Assembly: GCF_937959485.1 (NCBI RefSeq)
Contig: NZ_CALGPY010000007.1
Coordinates: forward strand, 1 to 64,000
Reading direction: 5' to 3'
Source of the DNA: an uncultured Campylobacter sp.
GTDB lineage: Bacteria; Campylobacterota; Campylobacteria; Campylobacterales; Campylobacteraceae
DNA length: 64,000 bases
Part shown: piece after piece, positions 1 to 7,444 of the stretch
Layout: each line of letters opens with the position of its first letter
Numbering within the stretch: the first letter of the stretch is position 1
Made by a program: the position numbers and the translations under genes
Notes under the pieces: model-generated
The model's input: the letters and a program-made list of their open reading frames with translations, nothing else
What the model was told of the DNA's origin: nothing
The model's database searches: none

Positions 1-17
1 GGGGGGGGGGGGGGGGG
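1..17. repeat. Homopolymeric G tract (17 G)
   Basis: Seventeen consecutive G open the window. The downstream frame starting at base 2 stays open to a TAA at 167-169, whereas the other two frames stop at 18-20 or at 46-48, so a change of tract length would switch the frame. Poly-G tracts of this kind are the classic contingency loci of Campylobacter. The tract may also simply be where an assembly broke, or a sequencing artefact at a contig end, so its true length is unknown. Confidence 0.6.
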
Positions 18-169
18 TAAGGAAAGAGTACCATTCCGAGGACTGTGATTTTTCGCCGCTTGTCGCAAAGTTTGAAAATTTGGATAAAATAACTTTAGGT
101 TTTGGGGACAAAAAGACCAAGCGATCGGTAAAAGACGCATATCTAAATTTTGTTTTGTTAGATCGTTAA
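2..169 (+). CDS. 3' end of an unidentified gene read through the G tract
   Basis: Reading from base 2 gives a run of glycines and then about 50 residues with no stop until 167-169. The composition (RKEYHSEDCDFSPLVAKFEN, later FGDKKTKRSVKDAYLNF) looks like real protein rather than spacer DNA. I do not recognise the family. In Campylobacter, genes with poly-G tracts are often surface-modification enzymes such as glycosyltransferases or methyltransferases, but nothing here proves that. The start lies outside the window. In C. jejuni the genes just upstream of obgE are rplU and rpmA; this fragment matches neither. Confidence 0.45.
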   Translation, partial: GGGGGVRKEYHSEDCDFSPLVAKFENLDKITLGFGDKKTKRSVKDAYLNFVLLDR

Positions 170-407
170 GCAGATAAAATTTTATAATCTTGTAGATATC
201 ATTCAAGCATTTAAATAAAAGTGCGGCAACGACAGCTATACTAGCAACGCTAAAATAGTAAATTTTTACAAAGGAATGGACGTAAGGTAAGTCCTGTTGA
301 TTACGGCCCTTTCGTCTTGAAAAGATTTTTATGAAAGAAATACTTAAATTTTTAAGATTAAACTACGGCTTTAAAAGCGGTCTTGCTGTAGTTTTAGTAA
401 TTTTGGA

Positions 408-413
408 TATAAT
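408..413 (+). promoter_or_regulatory. -10 box for obgE
   Basis: TATAAT lies 24 bases before the obgE start, behind the T-rich stretch GTTTTAGTAATTTTGGA. This is the usual Campylobacter sigma-70 layout, where a T-rich periodic stretch stands in for a conserved -35 box. Confidence 0.55.
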
Positions 414-437
414 CGCCCTTAAAAACTAAGGTAAAAA

Positions 438-1493
438 ATGTTCATAGATAGCGTAAAATTTAGCGTCAAATCAGGCGACGGCGGCGCGGGCTGCGTCAGC
501 TTCCGCCGCGAAAAATTCGTCATCTCAGGCGGTCCCGACGGCGGCGACGGCGGCGACGGCGGCGACGTGTATTTTAGGGTCGATAAAAACTCCCACACCC
601 TCTCATCCTACAAGGGCAAGCGGGAGTTTAAGGCGCAAAACGGCGTGCCCGGCGAGGGTCGCAAAAAGACGGGCAAAAGCGGCGAGGATCTCTATCTCAT
701 CGTCCCTCCCGGCACTAGCGTTTACGACGAAGATAGCGGCGAGCTAGTGCTTGATATGCTAAACGACGGCGAGACGAAGCTGTTTTTGCGGGGCGGTAAA
801 GGCGGGCTTGGCAACGTGCACTTTAAAAGCTCGATCAATCAAGCCCCAGAATATGCGCAAAAAGGCCTTGAAGGCGAAACGCGCGAGGTGAGATTGGAGC
901 TAAAACTTATCGCCGACGTGGGGCTCGTGGGCTTTCCAAACGTGGGCAAAAGCACGCTAATCTCGACCGTTTCAAACGCCAAACCTCAGATCGCAAACTA
1001 TGAGTTTACCACCCTTACGCCAAAGCTCGGTCTCGTCGAGGTTGACGAATACAGCGGCTTTGTCATGGCCGATATCCCGGGCATTATCGAGGGCGCAAGC
1101 GAAGGGCGCGGGCTTGGCGTGCAGTTTTTAAAACACGTCGAGCGCACGAAAATTTTACTTTTTATGCTCGATCTTGCGAACTACCGCAGCCTTGAGGAGC
1201 AGTTTGACGCGCTGAGGGCCGAGACGGCGAAATTTTCAGAGGGACTTGCAAAAAGAGACTATGCGATCGCTCTAACTCGCGCGGACGCGGCAGAAAATTT
1301 GCAGGAAAAATTTGACGCGTTTTTGTCGCATTTGGGGCTCGCGGGCACGGCGGGCGAGATGAAATTTAAACAAGATATTTATGAGTTTGACGCCGCTAAG
1401 CCGTTTTTCGTGATGCCGATATCTTCGGCTACGGGACAAAATATAAATGAGCTAAAATTTAACCTGCTTGAGCTACTTAAAAAGGAGCTGTAG
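438..1493 (+). CDS. obgE: GTPase Obg (ObgE/CgtA)
   Basis: Obg is a slow-cycling GTPase that associates with the 50S ribosomal subunit and is needed for ribosome maturation. The glycine-rich Obg fold fills about residues 1-158 (GGPDGGDGGDGGD near residue 32, GGKGGLGNVHF further on). The G domain follows with P-loop GFPNVGKS at about 165-172, DIPGIIEGA at about 212 and a TRAD in the G4 position. At 351 residues it is close to full family length. The promoter at 408-413 and a modest AAGG upstream support this start. In C. jejuni obgE follows rplU-rpmA; that pair is not seen here. Confidence 0.97.
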   Translation: MFIDSVKFSVKSGDGGAGCVSFRREKFVISGGPDGGDGGDGGDVYFRVDKNSHTLSSYKGKREFKAQNGVPGEGRKKTGKSGEDLYLIVPPGTSVYDEDSGELVLDMLNDGETKLFLRGGKGGLGNVHFKSSINQAPEYAQKGLEGETREVRLELKLIADVGLVGFPNVGKSTLISTVSNAKPQIANYEFTTLTPKLGLVEVDEYSGFVMADIPGIIEGASEGRGLGVQFLKHVERTKILLFMLDLANYRSLEEQFDALRAETAKFSEGLAKRDYAIALTRADAAENLQEKFDAFLSHLGLAGTAGEMKFKQDIYEFDAAKPFFVMPISSATGQNINELKFNLLELLKKEL

Positions 1494-1500
1494 ATTGCGC

Positions 1501-1527
1501 CAAAAGCCGCGCCGAAGAGGGCTTTTG
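1501..1527 (+). terminator. Hairpin after obgE
   Basis: CAAAAGCC (1501-1508) and GGCTTTTG (1520-1527) form a perfect 8-bp stem with an 11-base loop just after the obgE stop. No T run follows, so this is a weak terminator candidate at best. Confidence 0.3.
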
Positions 1528-1623
1528 CGAATGCAGACCTTAAGCAATGCGCCCGTATATGCGGGTAAATTTTATGTTTATCGCTCGCAAAAGCCGCAAA
1601 AAGATAAAATTTAAGGAGGCGAA

Positions 1624-1965
1624 ATGAGTAAAATTTTTATTCTAGTATTTTTATGCTTCGGCGCATACGGTTGCGATCCCGCCGATCCGGTGCCGAATTT
1701 TATGGACTTTAACGACAAGGATCACGACGGCGCGCTGAGCTTGCAGGAGTGGATGGCGAGCGAGGTGCCGTCCGGGCTGAAAGTAGAGCTAAATCTGCGC
1801 TCAGGCTCGGAATTCAAGAGGTTGGACGCTAATCATGACGGCAAGATTAGCCTAGAAGAGCTGAGGGCGAAATCCTCTGCAAAGATTGATTGGTCCGAAG
1901 ATCCGTGCGCTTTTTGGCCGTGGAAGGATCAAAGCGGAGATGAAAATCAATCCGCCGTCAAATAA
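1624..1965 (+). CDS. Small exported EF-hand calcium-binding protein
   Basis: A 113-residue protein with a hydrophobic N-terminus ending in FGAYGC at about residues 12-17, which may be a lipobox, so it is either a lipoprotein or a periplasmic protein. Two canonical EF-hand loops are present: DKDHDGALSLQE (about residue 32) and DANHDGKISLEE (about residue 68). Each has Asp/Asn at positions 1, 3 and 5, Gly at 6 and Glu at 12, so calcium binding is likely. A good GGAGG precedes the ATG. It occupies the place between obgE and fmt where C. jejuni carries proB. The cellular role is unknown. Confidence 0.82.
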   Translation: MSKIFILVFLCFGAYGCDPADPVPNFMDFNDKDHDGALSLQEWMASEVPSGLKVELNLRSGSEFKRLDANHDGKISLEELRAKSSAKIDWSEDPCAFWPWKDQSGDENQSAVK

Positions 1966-2152
1966 ATGCGAAAAACGGCAATAATGCTGCCGTTTGCGCG
2001 GGGTTTGGTTTGTGCGACGCGTATAAATTTTACTTCGCGCGAGCGAGTGCGGATCGGTTTTGCTCCGCGGTTTGCGTAAAAATTTATTTCGAGTACGATT
2101 AGCACCCGCGCGATCGTTTGCGCCTTGATTTGGCTAAATTTAAAGGAAAAGA

Positions 2153-3073
2153 ATGAATATAATTTTTATGGGAACGCCCGAGTATGCGGCTAAAATTTTA
2201 CGCGCGCTTACGGAGGCGAAATTTGAGATCGCGGCCGTTTTTACGCAGCCCGACAAGCCCGTCGGTAGGAAACAAATTTTAACTCCGAGCGAGGTTAAAG
2301 TTTACGCGCAGCAGTATCTGCCCGCCGTGCCGATATTTCAGCCTGCGAGTTTAAAAGACGAGGCGGCCGCAGCGCAGATAAAAGAGCTAGAGCCTGATTT
2401 TATCGTGGTTGCGGCATACGGTAAAATTTTGCCGCAGGCCGTCCTTGATGTCGCGCCCTGCATAAACCTGCACGCCTCGATCCTGCCAAAATACCGCGGC
2501 GCAAGCCCGATCCAAAGCGCGCTACTAGCGGGCGAGAAGCAGACGGGCGTGACGGCGATGCTGATGGATGCGGGGCTTGATACGGGCGATATGCTTGATT
2601 TTGCCTACACGCCTTGCAAGGACAAAACGGCCGTGCAGCTCTTTGACGAGCTCGGGGATCTGGCGGGCGAGCTGATAGTTCGAGTGCTGCGAAATTTTGC
2701 GAATTTGACGCCGCTCAAACAAGACGACGCGCAGGCCACGCATTGCAAAAAAATAAGCAAATCAGACGGACTTTTTAGCTTTGAACAAAGCGCGGAGCAG
2801 ATTTATAATAAATTTCGCGCGCTAACGCCCTGGCCGGGGATTTATCTAGCTAGCGGGTTAAAAATTTTAGAACTAGAGCTTTTGCGCGAATATTGCGAGC
2901 GTAAATTTGAACGCGCGGGCGAAATTCTGCACGTCGACAAGCTCGGCTTTTGCGTTTCTTGCGGCGAGGGCGCGGTTAAGATCATAAAGGTGCAAGAGCC
3001 CGGCAAAAAGCCCGTGGATGCTAGCGCGTATCTAAACGGCAAGCGGCTAAAGATCGGCGATCTGCTATGCTAA
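2153..3073 (+). CDS. fmt: Methionyl-tRNA formyltransferase
   Basis: Fmt formylates Met-tRNA(fMet) with 10-formyl-tetrahydrofolate so that translation can initiate. The N-terminus IFMGTPEYAAKIL is the formyltransferase start. The catalytic region reads INLHASILPKYRGASPIQ (about residues 103-120, with the Asn-His pair), followed by TGVTAMLMDAGLDTGDML. The C-terminal anticodon-arm domain (from about 205) holds TPWPGIYL. Length 306 fits the family. AAAGGAAAAGA precedes the ATG. It lies in the conserved obgE-fmt-birA-parAB order, but a 190-base spacer separates it from the EF-hand gene, so it may have its own promoter. Confidence 0.96.
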   Translation: MNIIFMGTPEYAAKILRALTEAKFEIAAVFTQPDKPVGRKQILTPSEVKVYAQQYLPAVPIFQPASLKDEAAAAQIKELEPDFIVVAAYGKILPQAVLDVAPCINLHASILPKYRGASPIQSALLAGEKQTGVTAMLMDAGLDTGDMLDFAYTPCKDKTAVQLFDELGDLAGELIVRVLRNFANLTPLKQDDAQATHCKKISKSDGLFSFEQSAEQIYNKFRALTPWPGIYLASGLKILELELLREYCERKFERAGEILHVDKLGFCVSCGEGAVKIIKVQEPGKKPVDASAYLNGKRLKIGDLLC

Positions 3074-3590
3074 GCGGGATTTTAAATTCTCGCGTTTTAT
3101 GCTGCGCTTTTGATGCTATGCGGGGATTTTATTTGCGCCGCACTTTTGGCGTTACGACGGAATTTTGCCTCAGGTATCGCTGCGATCGTGAAGTAAAATT
3201 TTGCTGCGAGGAATTTCGAAGCGAAGCTCCAAAATCAAGGCTTTATAAAATTTTAAAACCTCGCTTCTACACTCTAAAATTTTACGCTCGCAGGAGCTTT
3301 AAATTTCGCCACCGCGGTTGTGGACTTTACGGCGCTGCGTCAAACACGCACCACTTAAAATTCCATAATTGTGCCGCAGAATTTTTGCGAGATAAAGCTT
3401 TAAAATTTTATCGAAATACCGCTGGGAAAATCCGCATTGCCGAAGAATTTAGCAAGAGCGTAAAATTCCATCGCACAAAATTTCACTATGTCGTAAAATT
3501 TAATCATGCTAAATTTTATCTTGTCTCAAAATTCTATCACTACGCGGAATTTAAACGCTTGCAATATTTCAAGCCGAGCCCTTCACCTTA
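3074..3590. repeat. Degenerate AAATTT-core repeat array in the fmt-birA spacer
   Basis: About 500 bases in which cores such as TAAAATTTT, AAATTCC, GGAATTT and TAAATTTC recur every 15-30 bases, linked by GC-rich stretches (CGCGGAATTTAAACGC, CGTAAAATTCCATCGC and similar). An open frame across it encodes little but KFY/KFH repeats and is a by-product of the array. The same family of sequence recurs in many other spacers here and inside some genes. Confidence 0.7.
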
Positions 3591-3605
3591 CGCAAGGAGC
3601 GGGTT

Positions 3606-4241
3606 TTGCAAGTAGAATTTGTAGAGCAAATGCCCTCCACGCAGGAGTTTTTGGTGAACGCCGTGCGCGAAGGCAGGGTAACGCCGCCTTTTGCGATCGC
3701 CGCAAATCGCCAAAGTGCCGGTATCGGCTCGCGCGGCAATGATTGGGAGGGTGCGAGCGGCAATCTCGCATTTTCGTTCTGTGTCGCGCAGAGCGATATG
3801 CCCGCAGATGTGCCGCCTCAGTCGGCGAGCATATATTTTGCGATGATTATGCAGGAGCTTCTCGCATCCCTCGGTTCTCAGCTTTGGCTGAAATGGCCCA
3901 ACGATTTTTATCTGGGCGAGCGTAAAATCGGCGGAACGATGACGAATAAGATCAAAAATACCCTCGTCTGCGGCATCGGTATGAACCTGCTCGGTGCGCC
4001 CGAATATGCGGGAATTTTAGATATAAAAATCAGCGCAAAAGACGCTATAGAGGGCTTTTTTGCGCTATATGAAAATAAAATCTCGTGGAAGCAAATTTTT
4101 AGAAATTTTTCGTTACAATTCCAAAAATCGCAAAAATTTAGCGTTCATCTAGGCGGCGAAAAAATTTCGCTTGCACGGGCGAAGCTGTGCGAGGACGGAT
4201 CGATCATAATAAATGAAGAAAGGGTTTATGCTTTAAGATGA
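3606..4241 (+). CDS. birA: Biotin--[acetyl-CoA-carboxylase] ligase
   Basis: BirA activates biotin with ATP and attaches it to the carboxyl-carrier protein of acetyl-CoA carboxylase. This is the short form without an N-terminal DNA-binding domain (211 residues), so it is an enzyme and not a repressor. Seen: IGSRGNDWEGASGNLAFSF (the GRGxxGR-like nucleotide/biotin loop, about residue 40), WLKWPNDFYLGERKIGGTM (about 98-116, with the catalytic Lys of KWPND) and GIGMNL. The start is TTG, chosen because AAGGAG lies 7 bases upstream. The end overlaps parA by 4 bases, indicating translational coupling. Confidence 0.93.
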   Translation: MQVEFVEQMPSTQEFLVNAVREGRVTPPFAIAANRQSAGIGSRGNDWEGASGNLAFSFCVAQSDMPADVPPQSASIYFAMIMQELLASLGSQLWLKWPNDFYLGERKIGGTMTNKIKNTLVCGIGMNLLGAPEYAGILDIKISAKDAIEGFFALYENKISWKQIFRNFSLQFQKSQKFSVHLGGEKISLARAKLCEDGSIIINEERVYALR

Positions 4242-5029
4242 GTGAAGTAATTACGATAGCAAATCAAAAAGGCGGCGTCGGCAAGACGACCACGGCGGTT
4301 AATCTCGCTGCGTCGCTAGCGATAAAGAAAAAGCGGGTTCTACTGATCGATGTAGACCCTCAGGCGAACGCTACGACCGGACTTGGCTTTAACCGCAGTG
4401 ACTTTGAATTTAACATTTATCACGTCCTAACAGGGCGTAAGAGCATGTCCGAAGTGATCCAAAAGACCGAACTTGAGTTTATGGATTTAGTGCCGTCAAA
4501 TATCGGACTTGTAGGCATCGAGCGCGAAGTAAGTGAAGAGAAAGACTTCAAACTAATGCTAAAAAATAAAATTTCCGAGGTTAAGGATAGATACGATTTC
4601 ATCATCATCGATTCGCCGCCGACGCTCGGTAGCATTACGGTAAATGCCTTGGTCGCAAGTGATAGCGTCATCATCCCGATTCAGTGCGAATTCTATGCGC
4701 TTGAAGGTGTCGCGCTGATCCTAAATACCGTAAAAGTCGTCAAGCAAACGCTCAATAAAAATTTAAAAATTCGCGGATTTTTACCTACGATGTATAGTTT
4801 GCAAAACAATCTCGCCAAAGAGACAGTTGCGAATTTACGCGAGTATTTCGACGATAAGCTCTTTCGTATCGGCAAGAGTGATGATCTAGTCATCATCCCG
4901 CGCAATATTAAGCTAGCCGAAAGCCCAAGCTTTGGCAAGCCGGTGGTTTTATACGATATAAAATCCGCCGGCTCCATCGCCTATCAAGACCTCGCTAAAT
5001 CCATAATGGAGCAAAAATGGGCAAGGTAA
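4238..5029 (+). CDS. parA: Chromosome-partitioning ATPase ParA (Soj)
   Basis: ParA is a deviant Walker ATPase that, with ParB, segregates replicated origins. The N-terminus carries KGGVGKTTTAVNLAASLA (about residues 10-27), followed by LLIDVDPQANATTGLG and the Walker B-like FIIIDSPPTLG (about 120-130). At 263 residues it is normal for the chromosomal Soj group. It starts 4 bases inside birA, and parB begins 13 bases before its stop, so birA-parA-parB are one translationally coupled unit, as in C. jejuni. Confidence 0.97.
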   Translation: MSEVITIANQKGGVGKTTTAVNLAASLAIKKKRVLLIDVDPQANATTGLGFNRSDFEFNIYHVLTGRKSMSEVIQKTELEFMDLVPSNIGLVGIEREVSEEKDFKLMLKNKISEVKDRYDFIIIDSPPTLGSITVNALVASDSVIIPIQCEFYALEGVALILNTVKVVKQTLNKNLKIRGFLPTMYSLQNNLAKETVANLREYFDDKLFRIGKSDDLVIIPRNIKLAESPSFGKPVVLYDIKSAGSIAYQDLAKSIMEQKWAR

Positions 5030-5880
5030 AAAGAGCACTCGGTCGCGGGCTCGGTGCGATTTTAGACGACGTAGAAAGCTCCTATAATAGGGAGCTAGAA
5101 AGTGGAAATGCAGATAGTTTAGTTATCGAAATCGATGTCGATAAAATCGAGCCAAATCCATATCAACCGCGGCAGAGCTTCGATGAGGAGGCACTTAGGC
5201 AGCTGAGCGAAAGCATCGCCCGCCACGGGCTTATCCAGCCTATCATTGTTATTCAAAAAGATGATTCTTACGTCCTTATCGCCGGCGAACGACGCCTAAG
5301 AGCGACGAAGCTTTTGGGCGAGAGTAAAATCAAAGCCGTAGTCGCGGACATAAAATCTCAAAATTTAAGAGAGCTTGCCCTCATCGAAAATATCCAGCGC
5401 GAGGATCTAAATCCTATCGAGCTTGCTAAGTCCTATAAGGAGCTCATCGGCGAATACAGGATCACGCAAGAGGAGTTAGCCGACATCATCAAAAAGTCCC
5501 GCACACAGATTACAAACACGTTAAGGCTTTTAAATTTATGCTCCGAAGTGCAAGACGCCATAAGCGCAGATAAAATTTCGCAAGGGCACGCCAAGATAAT
5601 GGTTGGACTCGAAAAAGAGGATCAAATTTTAGCGCTAAATACCATTTTAGGACAGCGTCTAAGCGTAAGAGATACTGAAACTTTAGTCAAAAAGCTCAAA
5701 GATAAAACCGTTCCAAAAGAGAAAAAGCCTGGTGCGGAATTTCAAAGCTTCAAGCCTGAACTTTTAAAGCTAAAGGCCAAGCTTGATCAATTTGGTAAAA
5801 TAAGTATCAAAGAGCGTAAAATTTCGATCGAATTTAGCGAAATTTTACAAATTTCCGAGTTTTTAAAGAAAATCGGATGA
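5017..5880 (+). CDS. parB: Chromosome-partitioning protein ParB (Spo0J)
   Basis: ParB binds parS sites near the origin, acts as a CTP-dependent clamp and stimulates ParA. Seen: IEPNPYQPRQSFDEEALRQL (start of the ParB/Srx domain, about residue 46), the GERRLRATKLLG box (about 90), the LIENIQREDLNPIELAKSY motif (about 127) and a helix-turn-helix (TQEELADIIKKSRTQITNTL, about 148-167). Length 287 is normal. It overlaps parA by 13 bases. I did not see a canonical 16-bp parS in the window. Confidence 0.97.
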   Translation: MGKVKRALGRGLGAILDDVESSYNRELESGNADSLVIEIDVDKIEPNPYQPRQSFDEEALRQLSESIARHGLIQPIIVIQKDDSYVLIAGERRLRATKLLGESKIKAVVADIKSQNLRELALIENIQREDLNPIELAKSYKELIGEYRITQEELADIIKKSRTQITNTLRLLNLCSEVQDAISADKISQGHAKIMVGLEKEDQILALNTILGQRLSVRDTETLVKKLKDKTVPKEKKPGAEFQSFKPELLKLKAKLDQFGKISIKERKISIEFSEILQISEFLKKIG

Positions 5881-5891
5881 TTTTTTATAGT

Positions 5892-5920
5892 GTATTTTAA
5901 TTTTTCATATTGTAAAATAC
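5892..5920. promoter_or_regulatory. Inverted repeat in the parB-atpF' spacer with possible atp promoter
   Basis: GTATTTTA (5892-5899) and TAAAATAC (5913-5920) are perfect inverted arms around an AT-rich loop. It could end the parB transcript (T-rich sequence follows), or its right arm GTAAAATAC could be the -10 box for the ATP synthase operon starting 35 bases downstream. The sequence alone does not decide between these. Confidence 0.4.
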
Positions 5921-5954
5921 GCATTTTGTTTAAAACTAATCTAGAGGAGGTGCG

Positions 5955-6377
5955 ATGCTAGACGTAAGTTTGACCGCCATGATAACGACCATCGTCGTAT
6001 TTTTGGCTTTGATTTACTTCTTAAATATCAAGCTTTATAGACCGTTACTTTTGCATATGGAAAAGCGAGAGGCTATTATTAAAGAAGATGAGACAAATGC
6101 GATGAAAAATGCACAGGATGCAGATGCCGATAAAGCAGAGATCGTAAGAATCATGGATGCTGCGAAGTTGCAAGCTGTTAAAATAAAGCAAGAGGCGATG
6201 GATAGTGCGAAGCAGGTTGCTGCTAGAGAAATAGCTGAGAAAAAAGCCGCAATGGAGGAGGATTTCAATCAATTCTTAGGCGGTTTGGATGAGCAAAGAC
6301 GTAGCCTAAGAAATGAGTTGCAAGCCAAAATTCCGGAATTTAAAAATGCTCTAAGCAGCGCTGTGGCTAAAGTATGA
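5955..6377 (+). CDS. atpF': F0F1 ATP synthase subunit b'
   Basis: Peripheral-stalk subunit of the ATP synthase. One membrane segment lies near the N-terminus (about residues 6-26, MITTIVVFLALIYFL), followed by a long charged coiled coil (about 30-135). The second, divergent b-type subunit is typical of Campylobacterota and cyanobacteria, where b and b' form a heterodimer. A strong AGGAGG lies 6 bases upstream. First gene of the operon atpF'-F-H-A-G-D-C; the a and c subunit genes (atpB, atpE) are not in this window, as expected for the lineage. Confidence 0.93.
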   Translation: MLDVSLTAMITTIVVFLALIYFLNIKLYRPLLLHMEKREAIIKEDETNAMKNAQDADADKAEIVRIMDAAKLQAVKIKQEAMDSAKQVAAREIAEKKAAMEEDFNQFLGGLDEQRRSLRNELQAKIPEFKNALSSAVAKV

Positions 6378-6387
6378 GGATTTTAGT

Positions 6388-6903
6388 ATGAAAAAATATC
6401 TATTTTTATTTATAATTCCGGCGTTTGTTTTAGCAAGTGGCGAGCACGATGGAGTCAAAGACTACGACGTGCTGTGGCGAAGTATAAATTTCATTTTGTT
6501 TTTCGGAATTTTGTTTTATCTTTTAAAAGGTCCTGCAAAAGCAGCATATCAAGGTAGAATCGACGGCATCGCATCTAGACTTGAGGCTAATCAGAAAATT
6601 TTAAAAGAGTCCGCAGCTCGCAAGGAGCAAGCTAAAAAAGATCTGCAAGATGCCAAGGTTCAAGGCGCAGCTTTAATTGAAACTGCTAAAAAAGAGATCG
6701 TGTTCGCTGCCGAAAAGATAAAAAATGCGACCGAACAAGAGATTGCGAATTTGCAAAAATCTTTCGATGAGCAAAAGAGCTTTGAGGCGCGCAAGATCAA
6801 AAAAGAGGTCGTAAGCGAGATACTGGATGACGTTTTTGCATCGGATGACATCAAATTTGGTCAAGACAAACTGGTTAAAATCGTAGAGAAAAAGGTCGGA
6901 TGA
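6388..6903 (+). CDS. atpF: F0F1 ATP synthase subunit b
   Basis: Peripheral-stalk subunit that couples F0 to F1. The N-terminus MKKYLFLFIIPAFVLASG looks like a cleavable signal peptide, and a second hydrophobic segment at about residues 32-47 (INFILFFGILFYLL) is the membrane anchor; the rest is a charged coiled coil. A signal-peptide-like start before the anchor is usual for epsilonproteobacterial AtpF. It lies 10 bases after atpF' and overlaps atpH by 4 bases. Confidence 0.94.
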   Translation: MKKYLFLFIIPAFVLASGEHDGVKDYDVLWRSINFILFFGILFYLLKGPAKAAYQGRIDGIASRLEANQKILKESAARKEQAKKDLQDAKVQGAALIETAKKEIVFAAEKIKNATEQEIANLQKSFDEQKSFEARKIKKEVVSEILDDVFASDDIKFGQDKLVKIVEKKVG

Positions 6904-7433
6904 TGATAAATAACACCTCAAAAAGATATGTAAACGCCCTAATACTGAGCTATAAAAAAGATGAACTAGGCTCTGTTTTGCAGACGCTCGAGAGCGTCGC
7001 GAGCGCATTTAGAATTCCAAAATTCCAAGATATTGTAAAATCTCCGACGCTAAAAGAGGAATCCAAAGTGGAACTTATTGCGTCGTTTATAAAAAATCCA
7101 AGCGAAAAAATCGTAAATTTTATTAAACTTCTAGCTAAAAATAGACGTATTGCGCTAATCCCGCAGATAGTTGAGGAACTGCGCAAGAATATTGCGGCGC
7201 TGGATAATAAATACTTAGGTAAAATTTATTCCGCTACCGAAATAGACGCCGCGAAAATAAAAGAGCTAGAGACTAAAATTTCAAAGAAATTTAATGCAGA
7301 TATTACTCTACAACCTGTTAAAAGCGAGCTTGAGGGCATTAAGATCGAAGTCGAGGATCTTGGATTTGAGATTAGTTTTTCAGTTGATAGATTGAAACAA
7401 AAAATGAGCGAATATATTTTAAAAGCAATTTAA
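6900..7433 (+). CDS. atpH: F0F1 ATP synthase subunit delta
   Basis: Delta joins the peripheral stalk to the top of the alpha3beta3 hexamer. Seen: the N-terminal helical bundle (SKRYVNALILSYKKDELGSV) and the C-terminal OSCP-family signature around KIYSATEIDAAKIKELETKI and GFEISFSVDRLKQKM. 177 residues, normal length. ATGATG at 6900 gives two possible starts three bases apart; the first overlaps the atpF stop. Gap to atpA is 11 bases with a good AAGGAG. Confidence 0.94.
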   Translation: MMINNTSKRYVNALILSYKKDELGSVLQTLESVASAFRIPKFQDIVKSPTLKEESKVELIASFIKNPSEKIVNFIKLLAKNRRIALIPQIVEELRKNIAALDNKYLGKIYSATEIDAAKIKELETKISKKFNADITLQPVKSELEGIKIEVEDLGFEISFSVDRLKQKMSEYILKAI

Positions 7434-7444
7434 AGGAGTAAAGC

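Noticed and set aside
331..429. Small frame of 32 codons (MKEILKFLRLNYGFK...) ahead of obgE
   Set aside because: No ribosome-binding site, and the obgE promoter lies inside it; conservation could not be tested.
3067..3615. Open frame of 182 codons after fmt
   Set aside because: Encodes mainly KFY/KFH repeats from the AAATTT array, has no domain and overlaps the end of fmt and the start of birA.
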